From an uncultured Sphingobacteriaceae bacterium (lineage in GTDB: Bacteria; Bacteroidota; Bacteroidia; Sphingobacteriales; Sphingobacteriaceae), in NCBI GenBank assembly GCA_946480915.1, contig CAMLLO010000011.1, forward strand, positions 62,001 through 126,000: a stretch of 64,000 nucleotides of DNA. The letters run 5' to 3'. The position numbers were made by a program, and so were the translations under genes. Each line of letters begins with the position of its first letter. Position 1 is the stretch's first letter. Positions 26,811-36,452 of this stretch are shown here, piece by piece. The notes beneath the pieces are model-generated. The model did not search any database, was not told where the DNA came from, and saw only the letters and a list, made by a program, of their open reading frames with translations.

Positions 26811-27350
26811 ATGGAACTATTTCGCGAAGAATACTTAACTATTCAGGATGATTATTTAAGAGTAGATCCGTCAAGAGAAGGGTCTGATAATGATGTAGAT
26901 TATAGTAATGACGACCTCGGTGAAAATTCTGAAATTACACCTTTAGGAGACGCGATTGAAGAGGAAGAGGTAAACGACTATAAGATTGATCCTGATGATG
27001 ACGACGACTTTGATGACGATGATGATGACCTGGACCTGGATCTAGATACTGAAGAAATTGAAGAAGATGAAAGGATCCTGGATGTTGTATCGGAAATTGA
27101 TCCTGATGATGATTTAGATGATGATGACGACGATGTGTTTGATGACGATGATGATTTGGATGTAGATATAACTCCGGATCTGGACGATGATGACGATTTA
27201 CTGCCTGATGAGGATGACGATGATTATGAGGATGATGCCATCGCCAGAACATCAATTGATACAAATGCCGATTATTCATCCCGTCCGCACGGACGGGTAA
27301 CAGGCACAATGATAGATCATGAACCCGGATTGCCAGGTTCGCAAGTCTGA
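26811..27350 (+). CDS. Highly acidic Asp-rich protein of unknown function
   Basis: This 179-residue protein starts with a well-formed segment (MELFREEYLTIQDDYLRVD) and then carries runs of five and six Asp broken by Phe, Leu or Val. By my count 60 of 179 residues are Asp. The codons mix GAT and GAC, so it is not a simple DNA repeat expansion. The C-terminal 35 residues are ordinary (ARTSIDTNADYSSRPHGRV and onward). There is no signal peptide or membrane segment. It is probably disordered and may bind cations or act as a nucleic-acid mimic (speculative). It has its own 105-base upstream spacer and a strong terminator. Confidence 0.75.
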   Translation: MELFREEYLTIQDDYLRVDPSREGSDNDVDYSNDDLGENSEITPLGDAIEEEEVNDYKIDPDDDDDFDDDDDDLDLDLDTEEIEEDERILDVVSEIDPDDDLDDDDDDVFDDDDDLDVDITPDLDDDDDLLPDEDDDDYEDDAIARTSIDTNADYSSRPHGRVTGTMIDHEPGLPGSQV

Positions 27351-27411
27351 TTATACCTGCCGACAGTAAAAGATGTAAACCTGGATAATTGGAATACAAC
27401 CGACATATAAT

Positions 27412-27439
27412 AGAAAAAGCCCCGTTTGGGGCTTTTTCT
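27412..27439. terminator. Bidirectional intrinsic terminator
   Basis: A 12-bp perfect stem (AGAAAAAGCCCC) with a GTTT loop carries A and T tracts on both sides. It serves the Asp-rich gene (+) and accD (-). Confidence 0.9.
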
Positions 27440-27447
27440 ATTTGATT

Positions 27448-28293
27448 TTAATTATTTAACATCCTCAAAAAGGTGGAAAGTTTTTCTTTCATCTGCCTTC
27501 TGTCTACTATAAAGTCAAGGAAGCCGTGCTCCAGTACAAATTCAGAAGTCTGAAATCCTTTAGGGAGATCTTTTTTAATAGTTTCTTTAATAACCCGCGG
27601 CCCTGCGAAGCCAATTAATGCACCAGGTTCGGCAATATTTACATCGCCAAGCATTGCATACGAGGCAGTAACACCACCTGTAGTGGGATCGGTTAATAAG
27701 GATATATAAGGAATCTTAGCTTTGCTCAATAATGCCAGCTTAGCAGAGGTTTTAGCCATTTGCATCAATGAAAATGCCGCCTCCATCATTCTTGCCCCGC
27801 CTGATTTTGAAATCATCAAAAACGGAATTCGGTGCTGAATACAATAATCTATCGAACGTGCAATTTTTTCGCCCACTACGGATCCCATAGAACCGCCAAT
27901 AAAACTGAAATCCATACAGGCAATCACAAGATCCTGTCCCTCAATTTTTCCATGAGCAGATCGTATAGCATCTATAAGTCCTGTTTTTTTATTACTTTCC
28001 TCTAATCTATCAGTATATTTTTTATTGTCATTAAAATTTAAGGGATCTCCGGAACGAAGTAGTGGGAAAAGTTCTGTAAATTCATTGTTATCGAACAAAA
28101 CAGAAAAATATTCTTTAGAACCTATACGCAGATGATAATTGCAATAATGGCATACATATTTAAATTCTACTTGTTCGGCGTAATGTAAAGGTTTTTTACA
28201 CTCCGGACATTTGTTCCATATACCATCCGGGGCTTCTTTCTTTTCTTCGGTAGAAGTGATAATTCCCTTTTTTTCTCTTTTGAACCAAGCCAT
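27448..28293 (-). CDS. accD: Acetyl-CoA carboxylase carboxyltransferase subunit beta
   Basis: The 281-residue protein has an N-terminal four-cysteine zinc ribbon (CPECKKPL ... CHYCNYHL, residues about 29-55) followed by a crotonase-like carboxyltransferase domain with [19 protein letters not shown] and [19 protein letters not shown]. It transfers carboxyl from carboxybiotin to acetyl-CoA in fatty-acid synthesis, together with AccA. accA is not in the window. The terminator at 27412-27439 lies 9 bases after its stop. Confidence 0.97.
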   Translation of the reverse strand: MAWFKREKKGIITSTEEKKEAPDGIWNKCPECKKPLHYAEQVEFKYVCHYCNYHLRIGSKEYFSVLFDNNEFTELFPLLRSGDPLNFNDNKKYTDRLEESNKKTGLIDAIRSAHGKIEGQDLVIACMDFSFIGGSMGSVVGEKIARSIDYCIQHRIPFLMISKSGGARMMEAAFSLMQMAKTSAKLALLSKAKIPYISLLTDPTTGGVTASYAMLGDVNIAEPGALIGFAGPRVIKETIKKDLPKGFQTSEFVLEHGFLDFIVDRRQMKEKLSTFLRMLNN

Positions 28294-28433
28294 ATATCTT
28301 TTGGAATAAGCGGTTACAAATAAACGAAATTTTTAAGAGAACAACCTTTATTTATCTCTTGTAATGAATAATTCTTAAATCATCTTTAAGCTTGAAAATT
28401 TTTTTTATTTTCGGGCTTTTATTATTAAATAAT

Positions 28434-29513
28434 ATGAATCTTAAAAATTATAAGGGCGTTTTATACGGTGATGCGGTTCAACAATTGTTCGAACAAGCGA
28501 AAAAGCATCAATTTGCTTTGCCAGCTGTGAATGTTATCAATACAAACTCTATAAATGCGGTGATGGAAACGGCAAAAGCTGTAAATTCACCTGTAATAAT
28601 CCAGCTTTCTAACGGTGGAGCTCAGTTTTATGCTGGAAAATCACTGAATAATGAAAAATTAGAAGCCTGTATATTGGGAGCTGTCTCTGCAGCAAGACAC
28701 GTACATTTACTTGCAGAACATTATGGTGTTGCTGTAATCTTGCATACAGATCATGCCGCTAAGAAGTTGTTGCCCTGGATAGATGGTCTTTTATCTCATG
28801 GTGAACGCTTTCACCAACAAACCGGAAAGCCATTATTTTCATCTCATATGCTCGACCTTTCTGAGGAGTCTATTGAAGAAAACTTAGAAATTTCTAAAAC
28901 ATACCTTGAGCGTATGAAGAAAATGGGGATGACCATCGAAATTGAGTTGGGTGTAACCGGCGGAGAAGAAGATGGTGTTGATAATACTGATGTTGATAGC
29001 TCTAAATTATATACTCAGCCATCAGAAGTAGCTTTTGCCTTTAAAGAATTGAGCGAAGTTAGCCCGAGATTTACGATTGCAGCTGCTTTTGGAAATGTTC
29101 ATGGTGTTTATAAACCAGGGAACGTAAAACTTCAACCGGTGATTCTTAAAAATTCTCAGGATCATATTCGGAAGGAGTTTAATATAGAAGAAGAAAAACC
29201 TATCAATTTCGTTTTTCATGGTGGGTCAGGTTCTTCAAAAGAAGAAATCAGAGAAGCAATTTCTTACGGTGCAATTAAGATGAATATTGATACCGATATG
29301 CAATGGGCATTTTGGGAAGGCATTAAAGATTTTTACAAATCGAAGGAAGCATATCTTCAGTCTCAAATCGGTAACCCCGAAGGTGCTGATTCTCCTAATA
29401 AAAAATACTACGATCCACGTGTTTGGTTACGTAAAGGCGAAGAGAATTTTGTTAAGCGCTTAACTCAGGCATTTGAAGATTTGAATTGTATCAATGTAAA
29501 TGACAAACTTTAA
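28434..29513 (+). CDS. fbaA: Class II fructose-bisphosphate aldolase
   Basis: The 359-residue enzyme carries the zinc site HTDHAAKKLLPW (around residue 110), EIELGVTGGEEDGVDN and the phosphate-binding VFHGGSGSSKEEI, all typical of class IIA aldolases in glycolysis and gluconeogenesis. I start at the ATG at 28434, which gives MNLKNYKGVLYGDAV. An upstream TTG at 28392 would prefix a hydrophobic stretch not expected for this cytosolic enzyme. It stands alone, with a terminator downstream. Confidence 0.96.
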   Translation: MNLKNYKGVLYGDAVQQLFEQAKKHQFALPAVNVINTNSINAVMETAKAVNSPVIIQLSNGGAQFYAGKSLNNEKLEACILGAVSAARHVHLLAEHYGVAVILHTDHAAKKLLPWIDGLLSHGERFHQQTGKPLFSSHMLDLSEESIEENLEISKTYLERMKKMGMTIEIELGVTGGEEDGVDNTDVDSSKLYTQPSEVAFAFKELSEVSPRFTIAAAFGNVHGVYKPGNVKLQPVILKNSQDHIRKEFNIEEEKPINFVFHGGSGSSKEEIREAISYGAIKMNIDTDMQWAFWEGIKDFYKSKEAYLQSQIGNPEGADSPNKKYYDPRVWLRKGEENFVKRLTQAFEDLNCINVNDKL

Positions 29514-29533
29514 TCGTTAAACGAACGTTATAG

Positions 29534-29565
29534 AAAAACGCTGGGTTTATAGCCTGGCGTTTTTT
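29534..29565 (+). terminator. Intrinsic terminator after fbaA
   Basis: An AAAAACGC/GCGTTTTT stem with partial further pairing in the loop region is followed by a run of eight T, 20 bases after the fbaA stop. Confidence 0.8.
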
Positions 29566-29622
29566 TTATGCAGAAAAATTCTGCCTGAATCTTAAATTAG
29601 ATGGATTAAATTCGGACTACCT

Positions 29623-30129
29623 ATGAAAGGAAGACAACGTAATTTCTTTGAAAAATTAGCTAATGCTGCCACTCGTTTCACAGGCAGCTCTACGGCTTTT
29701 ATTATTGCCGCGATGATAGTTGTAGTATGGGGTCTTGTGGGACCAGTATTTGAATACTCGGAAACATGGCAATTGGTAATTAATACCGGAACAACGATTG
29801 TTACATTCTTAATGGTGTTTTTAATACAGAAATCGCAGAACAAAGATTCAAAAGCCATTCATTTGAAGCTAAACGAATTATTGGCCTCTATCCCCAGAGC
29901 AAGTAACAGGATGGTTGATATCGAAGATTTATCTGAAGAAGAATTAGACAGGCTACATAGCTTTTATTTTAGAATAGCAGAGCTGGCCAAAAAAGCAGAA
30001 CATCTTAAGAAAACCCATACAAACGAAAGTGCCTTAAAATCTCATATCGAAAAGTTGGGAGCAATTTCGGAGGAACTTGAACAAAAGTCTGCAAATGGTA
30101 GAAGTAAGGAAAGCAAAGCAAAAAAATGA
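29623..30129 (+). CDS. Low-affinity iron permease family protein
   Basis: The 168-residue protein begins with FFEKLANAATRFTGSSTAFIIAAMIVVVWGLVGPVFEYSETWQLVINTGTTIVTFLMVFLIQ. These two membrane helices, with the conserved W-x-x-G-P and NTGTTIVTFLMVFLIQ patterns, define the Fe_permease/DUF family named after yeast Fet4. A cytosolic helical tail with a charged coiled-coil-like segment follows. Iron transport is not demonstrated for such short bacterial members. The GNAT gene overlaps its end by 35 bases. Confidence 0.8.
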   Translation: MKGRQRNFFEKLANAATRFTGSSTAFIIAAMIVVVWGLVGPVFEYSETWQLVINTGTTIVTFLMVFLIQKSQNKDSKAIHLKLNELLASIPRASNRMVDIEDLSEEELDRLHSFYFRIAELAKKAEHLKKTHTNESALKSHIEKLGAISEELEQKSANGRSKESKAKK

Positions 30130-30526
30130 CCTGGATTGTGTTTATGCAATCCGAAGGACAGTGTTTATAGAGGAACAGCATTGCCCTCCTGAATTTGAAT
30201 GGGAACACGAAGAAGAATCAGTTCATTTTTTGGCTAAGATAAACGATATTCCCGTCGGCACTGCCAGGTGGAGACGAACAGAAGAAGGGTTTAAATTGCA
30301 ACGGTTTGCTGTTTTAAAGGAATTCAGGAGAATGGGGGTTGGACAGGCCTTGGTTCAAGCGGTTCTTGATGATCTTCCTGCAGAAGCTGACTATGTTTAC
30401 TTGCATGGGCAGATTCAAGCTTGTGCTTTATATGAAAAATTTGGATTTGAGAAAGAAGGGGAGGAGTTCGATGAGGTTGGAATACAGCACTATAAAATGG
30501 TGCTTCATCTTAATGAAAAATCTTAG
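30095..30526 (+). CDS. GNAT family N-acetyltransferase
   Basis: The 143-residue protein has an acetyl-CoA binding motif A (RFAVLKEFRRMGVGQALVQAV) and the C-terminal ALYEKFGFEKEGEEF. The N-terminal RRTVFIEEQHCPPEFEWEHEEES resembles the ElaA/PhnO-like subgroup. Its substrate is unknown. The ATG at 30095 is preferred over an upstream TTG at 30077. Even so it overlaps the iron-permease-like gene by 35 bases, so the two are translationally linked. It converges on the HMG-CoA lyase gene with a 17-base overlap of the coding ends. Confidence 0.9.
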   Translation: MVEVRKAKQKNDLDCVYAIRRTVFIEEQHCPPEFEWEHEEESVHFLAKINDIPVGTARWRRTEEGFKLQRFAVLKEFRRMGVGQALVQAVLDDLPAEADYVYLHGQIQACALYEKFGFEKEGEEFDEVGIQHYKMVLHLNEKS

Positions 30527-31373
30527 ATGAAAAGTCCATGGCCTTTTCGAAGTTTGACATATTGATTTTTAATTTCTCTTTTTGTTCCGATAAAAACCAA
30601 ATGAGCTTTTCTGTAGCGATATTGCCTGTGAGTGTATCCGCGGCCATTGGGCAACCTCCATATCCTTTAATTGCAGAATCATAACGCCGGCAACCATTCA
30701 GGTATGCGGCATTAATCTTTTCCTCCCAATGTTCCGGAGTACTATGTAAGTGTAATCCGAATTCAACATCACCGAAACTGTCCTGAGCAATTCTATATAC
30801 ATCGCCAATCATCTCTGGCGTAGCTGAGCCAATAGTATCGGAGAGCGAAATGATCGAAACTCCTCTTTTTACCAGCTGTTCGGTCCAGTGGTGTATTAAA
30901 TCGAGGTTCCATGCGTCACCGTAAGGATTTCCAAACGCCATCGAAAGATAGACCACTGCTTTTTTATCAGATTTGTCGCATTTGGTTAATAGATCTTCAA
31001 CAATATCTAAGGACTTCCTGATATCAGTGTTGGTGTTTCTTCTTTGAAAGGTTTCTGAAATGGAGAAGGGGTAGCCTAAATACGTGATCGAAGAATGCTT
31101 CAGCGCCTCATCAATACCTTTTACGTTTGCCACAATTGCCAGCAAGCTGGTTCTCGAAAGTTCTAGATTCAATCTTTCTAAAACCTCCACTGTATCTGCC
31201 ATTTGAGGTACGGCTTTGGCCGATACGAAACTTCCAAAATCAAGTGTGTCAAATCCGACTTGCAGAAGCAGATTCAGGTAATTTATTTTATCAGCAGTCG
31301 AAATAAAGTAATTGAGCCCCTGCATGGCATCCCGTGGGCATTCAATCAACCGTATTTCTTTGGCACCGTCCAT
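30510..31373 (-). CDS. Hydroxymethylglutaryl-CoA lyase
   Basis: The 287-residue TIM-barrel enzyme of the HMGL-like family has RLIECPRDAMQGL at the N-terminus, the DTIGSATPEM loop, GLHLHSTPEHW metal ligands and the mobile catalytic-cysteine loop GYGGCPMA near residue 240. It cleaves HMG-CoA to acetyl-CoA and acetoacetate in leucine degradation. The usual start in relatives reads IVECPRDAMQG, which agrees with the chosen ATG. It lies 8 bases after NDH-2 on the same strand. Confidence 0.92.
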   Translation of the reverse strand: MDGAKEIRLIECPRDAMQGLNYFISTADKINYLNLLLQVGFDTLDFGSFVSAKAVPQMADTVEVLERLNLELSRTSLLAIVANVKGIDEALKHSSITYLGYPFSISETFQRRNTNTDIRKSLDIVEDLLTKCDKSDKKAVVYLSMAFGNPYGDAWNLDLIHHWTEQLVKRGVSIISLSDTIGSATPEMIGDVYRIAQDSFGDVEFGLHLHSTPEHWEEKINAAYLNGCRRYDSAIKGYGGCPMAADTLTGNIATEKLIWFLSEQKEKLKINMSNFEKAMDFSSKIFH

Positions 31374-31381
31374 TTGACCTC

Positions 31382-32695
31382 TTATTTGGTTGTAGTATCC
31401 TCGCGCATCGATTCTCTGTTAAATGGTCGGATAATTAGCCGTGTGCCTCTGTCGTAACTGAAATAGCTCCACATCCAGTTTACAAATACAACCAGTTTAT
31501 TTCTAAATCCAACCAGGCTCATTAAGTGAACAAACATCCAGACAAACCATGCGAAAACGCCCTGAAACCGGATTTTTCCGATATCCACCACGGCCCGGTT
31601 TCTTCCTACCGTAGCCATTGAGCCTTTGTCGAAATATTTAAATGGTTCAGGTTCTTCCTTATTAATTATTTTGATAAGGTTTTTAGACAAAAGTTTCCCT
31701 TGTTGCATGGCTACTGGCGCAACTCCGGGATGTCCGTTTGGTGTTTCCTCGGTTATCATGGCTGCAACATCGCCGATGGCAAAAATATTGTCATGGCCTT
31801 CAACCCTGTTAACTCGATCCACTTTTATTCTGGCCCCTCTAACAATGTGTTCTTTCGAAATACCTTCCGGGAATTCTCCTTTTACACCTGCGGACCACAA
31901 CACGCTCTTACAAAGAATATCCACACCGTTCGATAGTTTTATCAGGTCTCCATTGTAAGAAACAACGGTAACACCTGTAAGAACGTTTACACCCATTTCT
32001 ACCAGGAATTCCCTTGCGCTGCGTTGTGCTTGTGGAGACATGGGGCCCAATACGACATTTGCGCCTTCAATCAGATAAATATTTACGTCAGCTATGTTAA
32101 GCTCAGGGTAATCTTTTTTCAATACATGCCGCTTGAGCTCGGATAATGCACCAGAAAGTTCGACACCGGTGGGGCCGCCGCCAACTACAACAAAATTTAA
32201 GAGTGCCGCTTTCTTAGTGGGGTCGTGTTCAATCAATGCTTCTTCAAGGTTCTGTAGAAGCATACTCCTCAGGTTTAAGGCCTCTGGAATGGTTTTCATG
32301 GGCATGGTATAATGCTCTAACTCTTTTGATCCAAAAAAATTGGTATCAGAGCCCGATGCAATAACCAGATAATCATATTGAAATTCGCCAATAGTTGTGT
32401 TAATGGTATTTCTCCCGGGAAAAATGGAAAGGACCTCTGCATTTCTAAACAGGAAATTTCTTTGTCCCTTGAATATTTTACGAAGCGGGAATGCGATAGA
32501 ATCTGGTTCTAAACCCCCAGTGGCTACCTGGTATAATAATGGTTGAAAAGTGTGGTAGTTGTGCCTGTCGAGCATTAAAACCTGAACTTCTTTTTCTTTG
32601 AGTTTCTTTGCCAGTTGAATGCCACCAAAGCCTCCACCAATTATAATCACCTTCGGAAAGGTTATCGAAGAATTACTTGATTCCATATTTTGCAT
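31382..32695 (-). CDS. ndh: Type II NADH dehydrogenase (NDH-2)
   Basis: The protein (437 residues from the ATG at 32695) has two dinucleotide folds, IIIGGGFGGIQLAKKL near the N-terminus for FAD and VVVGGGPTGVELSGALSEL for NADH. Also present are SAGVKGEFP and GDVAAM in the FAD-contacting end and a C-terminal amphipathic region (AWFVWMFVHLMSLVGFRNKLVVFVNWMW) for membrane association. It passes electrons from NADH to quinone without pumping protons. The ATG at 32686 is an equally possible start. A TTG further upstream is unlikely. Confidence 0.92.
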   Translation of the reverse strand: MQNMESSNSSITFPKVIIIGGGFGGIQLAKKLKEKEVQVLMLDRHNYHTFQPLLYQVATGGLEPDSIAFPLRKIFKGQRNFLFRNAEVLSIFPGRNTINTTIGEFQYDYLVIASGSDTNFFGSKELEHYTMPMKTIPEALNLRSMLLQNLEEALIEHDPTKKAALLNFVVVGGGPTGVELSGALSELKRHVLKKDYPELNIADVNIYLIEGANVVLGPMSPQAQRSAREFLVEMGVNVLTGVTVVSYNGDLIKLSNGVDILCKSVLWSAGVKGEFPEGISKEHIVRGARIKVDRVNRVEGHDNIFAIGDVAAMITEETPNGHPGVAPVAMQQGKLLSKNLIKIINKEEPEPFKYFDKGSMATVGRNRAVVDIGKIRFQGVFAWFVWMFVHLMSLVGFRNKLVVFVNWMWSYFSYDRGTRLIIRPFNRESMREDTTTK

Positions 32696-32760
32696 ATCTG
32701 TATAAAACCTCCAATTCGACGAAAAGTTAGTTTTTATGTTTGTTGGGCAAGTTACCAAAT

Positions 32761-32800
32761 AAAAAAAGCACCCAGCAGAGGTATGCTGAGTGCTTTTTTT
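32761..32800 (-). terminator. Strong terminator after secDF
   Basis: A 17-bp stem with one mismatch (AGCACCCAGCA core) and a 6-base loop carries A and T tracts on both sides. It is 15 bases downstream of the secDF stop on the minus strand. Confidence 0.85.
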
Positions 32801-32814
32801 ATTTATGCGATTTG

Positions 32815-35802
32815 TTATTTTAACGCTGGTTCCAGCTTTTTATCTTTTTTATCTTTATTGCTTTCAAATTCAATAATTACTGGAGAGGCAACACAAATAG
32901 AGGAATATGTTCCAAAAATCACCCCTATCAGGAGAGCAAAAGAGAATCCTCTAATTACTTCGCCCCCAAATATGAATAGCACAGCCAGCACAAATATTAC
33001 CGTTAGGGCAGTTATAATTGTACGACTCAAAGTGCTGTTAATGGCATTATTGATAACCTCTTTCATGTCATCTTTCTTTGAATGGTGAAGACCCAGATAT
33101 TCTCTGATCCTATCAAATACAACCACCGTATCATTAATAGAATAACCAATAACGGTTAATATTGCAGCAATAAACGCCTGATCGATATCTAATGAGAAGG
33201 GAAGTATTCCATTAAATAATGAGAAGAATGACAGTACCAGTAATACATCATGGGTTAAGGCCACTAATGCCCCCACGCTGTACGACCATTTCCTGAATCT
33301 CAATAGAATGTAAAGGGAGATTACTATAATTGAAAATAAAACAGAGTAAATGGCAGACGCTTTAATATCATTTGCAATTGTTGGTCCTACTTTTTGAGAG
33401 CTTAAAACCTCATTCGAGCCTATTTTCGATAAGCCTTCTTTTAACTTGTTTTCTGCCGAAACGTCCGCATTCTCATTCGTGTCGTCTATAAGATATGAGG
33501 TGGTTACCTTAACTTCATCGTTGCCATAACCAAATGATTTAACTTCTGTAGTAGTATTAAATGTATTGGTTAAAACTTCTCTAACTTGTTCCAACTCGAC
33601 TGGTTTCTCAAATTTAACTACATATGAGCGTCCTCCTTTAAAATCCACACCCAGGCTGAAACCTCTGGTAAACATCGAAATTAAACCCAGGGTAATGAAT
33701 ACTCCGGAGATTAGATAGAAGATTTTCCTGTTTTTAACAAATGCAAAATTTGAGTTTTTAAACGTGTGCGAGCTCCAAGGATTTGAGAATTTAATCTTCA
33801 TATCTTTCTTCAGCATCCACTCAAAAACCAATCTTGAAATGAAAATCGCGGTAAATAAAGAGGTAATGATACCGACCATTAAGGTCGTTGCAAAACCAAG
33901 AATCGGGCCCTTACCGAATATGTACAAAATTACGCCTGTTAAAAACGTTGTAATTTGTGAATCCAGGATAGAAGGCATGGCATGTTTAAATCCGTCTGCA
34001 ATAGCAAGTCTTGTCGCTTTGCCATGTTCAAGTTCTTCCCTGACCCTTTCATAAATCAAAACGTTTGCATCTACTGCCATACCCATCGTTAATACGATAC
34101 CGGCAATACCCGGAAGTGTCAGTACAGCTCCTAAAGAGGCGAGTACACCCATCAGGAAAAAGATGTTTACAAATACCGCGATATTTGCAACGGTTCCTGC
34201 TCTGTTGTAGTAAAGCATCATGAAGACTAATACTACGATTAATCCGATTACAGACGAATTTAACCCAGCATTTATCGCCGACTCTCCAAGAGAAGGACCA
34301 ACAATAGCTTCTTCAACAATTTTAGCAGGGGCAGGTAAACGACCCGCTTTTAAAACGTTGGCTAAATCTTTGGTGTCATTTGCTGTAAAGTTTCCTGTAA
34401 TGGATGACACTCCGTTTGGAATTTCATTTTGCACAGTGGGTGCAGAATAAACATAGTTATCCAAAACAATAGCGATGCTATGTTTTGCATTTTGATCTGA
34501 TGAAGCCGCCGCAGTGATTTGTTTCCATTTTCTCGCTCCGTCAGAATTCATTACCATGATAACTTCATGTCCGCCGTTTTGGCCAACATCATCACGGGCA
34601 TCGGTAATTACATCACCAGCTAAAGCTGCTGAACCATCAAATCCGGACGCTTTTAAAGCGTACAATTCATAAACCTCACTTTCCTCGCTCATTGGTTTAA
34701 CTCCCCAATAAAACTTGGTATTTTGAGGAATCATAGATTTTATAGCGGGACTGCTTAAGTATGAATTCACTTTGGCTGTATCCTTTAGAGCAGAGTAACC
34801 TACTACTGCACCGGGTCTAAGAGCTGTTTGTCCATTTTCTCCCTGGTAAGTTGCCGGAGCTAACACTGCAAATAGAGGATTCTTTTTAGCTTGTTCGGCC
34901 TGGTTTCCAGCTAATGCTGATGTGTCTTTACTCGCAGAATCTTTTTTAGCGCCAAGATTTGCCAATTTACCACCACTTTTTTCGGCTGGAGCGGCGCCGG
35001 CAGCTTTTGCTGTGTCGGCTACTGCTTGCTGGGTTGCAGCTAATGTTTTATTGATATTCTCGAGTAATGGGAAGATCTCCATATTTTCATGGGTTTCCCA
35101 AAATTCTAGTTTTGCCGAGCCTTGTAAAAGTTTACGAACACGTTGCTGATCAGAAACGCCTGGCAGTTCAATGAGTATCCGGTTACTTCCTTGTTGTTTT
35201 TGGATATTCGGAGAGGTAACACCAAATTTATCTATACGTGTACGAAGAACGTTAAACGAACGGTCAATAGCACTTTCAGATTCGCCTTGAAGAAATTTTA
35301 ACACTTCCGAATTGCTTGCATCAGGTTTAACTTTTGCGGCATTTTCTCTGGTTGCGAAATAAGTGGCAAGTTTGCCATTGGGGTTTAGCTTTTCAAACTC
35401 TTCGCCAAATAAGCTAATAAAATCCTTTTGGCTGTTTTTTAGACGGCCTTCAGCATTTTTTAAAGCGGTATTAAAACTTTGATCGGTATTATTGTTAGCA
35501 AGGTTACGCACCAGTTCGGAAAGCGATATTTCCATGGTAACGTTCATACCACCTTTCAAGTCAAGTCCCAGAGGGATTTGTCTTTCTTTGACATAGTTGT
35601 AGTTAAACTGAGTAAAACCTAAGTTATACACTGGCTGCGTGCCGATGGAATCGAGATAGGCTTTCTCTTTTAATGGATCGCCCTTGGCATATTCCCTGGC
35701 ATCTCTTTCAACTTGTTTTGCCACCCACGTAAACGAAAGAGAGTATAAACACCCTATTGTTAACGCTATAGCGACGAATTTAATCAGTCCTTTACCTTGC
35801 AT
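32815..35802 (-). CDS. secDF: Protein translocase SecDF fusion
   Basis: The 995-residue protein joins SecD and SecF. It has an N-terminal helix, the D1 motif LGLDLKGGMNVTMEISL, and a second SecD region. A Bacteroidota-type Ala/Lys-rich insertion lies at about residues 260-310. The SecD membrane block follows with GMAVDANVLIYERVREEL. The SecF half contains LGVDFKGGRSYVV and YSINDTVVVFDRIREYL. It uses the proton gradient to assist SecYEG-mediated export. A fused SecDF is the rule in this phylum. The partner yajC is at 18415-18720. Confidence 0.98.
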   Translation of the reverse strand: MQGKGLIKFVAIALTIGCLYSLSFTWVAKQVERDAREYAKGDPLKEKAYLDSIGTQPVYNLGFTQFNYNYVKERQIPLGLDLKGGMNVTMEISLSELVRNLANNNTDQSFNTALKNAEGRLKNSQKDFISLFGEEFEKLNPNGKLATYFATRENAAKVKPDASNSEVLKFLQGESESAIDRSFNVLRTRIDKFGVTSPNIQKQQGSNRILIELPGVSDQQRVRKLLQGSAKLEFWETHENMEIFPLLENINKTLAATQQAVADTAKAAGAAPAEKSGGKLANLGAKKDSASKDTSALAGNQAEQAKKNPLFAVLAPATYQGENGQTALRPGAVVGYSALKDTAKVNSYLSSPAIKSMIPQNTKFYWGVKPMSEESEVYELYALKASGFDGSAALAGDVITDARDDVGQNGGHEVIMVMNSDGARKWKQITAAASSDQNAKHSIAIVLDNYVYSAPTVQNEIPNGVSSITGNFTANDTKDLANVLKAGRLPAPAKIVEEAIVGPSLGESAINAGLNSSVIGLIVVLVFMMLYYNRAGTVANIAVFVNIFFLMGVLASLGAVLTLPGIAGIVLTMGMAVDANVLIYERVREELEHGKATRLAIADGFKHAMPSILDSQITTFLTGVILYIFGKGPILGFATTLMVGIITSLFTAIFISRLVFEWMLKKDMKIKFSNPWSSHTFKNSNFAFVKNRKIFYLISGVFITLGLISMFTRGFSLGVDFKGGRSYVVKFEKPVELEQVREVLTNTFNTTTEVKSFGYGNDEVKVTTSYLIDDTNENADVSAENKLKEGLSKIGSNEVLSSQKVGPTIANDIKASAIYSVLFSIIVISLYILLRFRKWSYSVGALVALTHDVLLVLSFFSLFNGILPFSLDIDQAFIAAILTVIGYSINDTVVVFDRIREYLGLHHSKKDDMKEVINNAINSTLSRTIITALTVIFVLAVLFIFGGEVIRGFSFALLIGVIFGTYSSICVASPVIIEFESNKDKKDKKLEPALK

Positions 35803-35855
35803 TTTGATTTATATTGTATTGTGTTTTTAATTTAAGCCCTTTTTAGATAAGACGG

Positions 35856-35863
35856 CAAATCTA
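35856..35863 (-). promoter_or_regulatory. Predicted -7 element of secDF
   Basis: TAGATTTG on the minus strand matches TAnnTTTG and would give a leader of about 48 bases. No -33 TTG is visible. Confidence 0.35.
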
Positions 35864-35917
35864 AGTAAATTTTTAATTTATGAAATTCTTAAATGTATAA
35901 ATAATAAAGCTTAAAAC

Positions 35918-36403
35918 TTATAGCTTTTGATAAGTTAGAAATGAGTAGGAAAACGGAGTTTTTTCATCGGGCTCAAAATCTTCTTTTTGTATTTCCTGCC
36001 ATTCGGCAGGTGAGATTTCGGGAAAGAAGGTATCAGCTTCGAAACTTTTATGAATCCTGGTCAGATAAATTCGATCCAGCTTCGGTAAGGCTTGTTTAAA
36101 TATTTCAGCACCACCAATTACAAACACTTCATCTTCCTTCTCACACAAAGCCAATGCTTCATCCAAAGAACTACTAATTTCTGCCCCAGGCAGGCTTAAA
36201 TCTGCCTGACGGGTAATTACAATGTTCCTCCGGTTCGGAAGTACTTTGCCCATGCTGTCAAACGTTTTTCGGCCCATAATTATGCTATGGCCGGTAGTGA
36301 TGTTTTTAAATCTTTTTAAATCTGCGGGAAAGTGGACAAGAAGCTGATTGTTTTTACCTATTCCTGAATTTTGGTCAACGACAACGATGGCGGATATAGT
36401 CAT
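35918..36403 (-). CDS. folA: Dihydrofolate reductase
   Basis: The 161-residue enzyme has ISAIVVVDQNSGIGKNNQLLVHFPADLKRFKNIT with the Met20-loop region and the substrate acidic residue, then GRKTFDSMG, NRRNIVITRQ and EVFVIGGAEIFKQALP. It reduces dihydrofolate with NADPH and works with ThyA, whose gene is two genes upstream on the same strand. The substrate-contacting Asp/Glu in the usual LPW(H)LPxD segment appears here as FPADLKRF. Confidence 0.96.
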   Translation of the reverse strand: MTISAIVVVDQNSGIGKNNQLLVHFPADLKRFKNITTGHSIIMGRKTFDSMGKVLPNRRNIVITRQADLSLPGAEISSSLDEALALCEKEDEVFVIGGAEIFKQALPKLDRIYLTRIHKSFEADTFFPEISPAEWQEIQKEDFEPDEKTPFSYSFLTYQKL

Positions 36404-36452
36404 TAGTTTTTAGTTCATTAATTTAGTTAGCCTTAGATTAGTTTGGGAGTCA

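Noticed and set aside
26935..27399. Long His/Arg-rich minus-strand frame opposite the Asp-rich gene
   Set aside because: It is the complement shadow of GAT/GAC runs. The plus-strand gene has sensible ends and a terminator.
32690..32758. Extended N-terminus of NDH-2 from an upstream TTG
   Set aside because: The extra residues have no family similarity, and ATGs at 32695 and 32686 lie right before the FAD motif.
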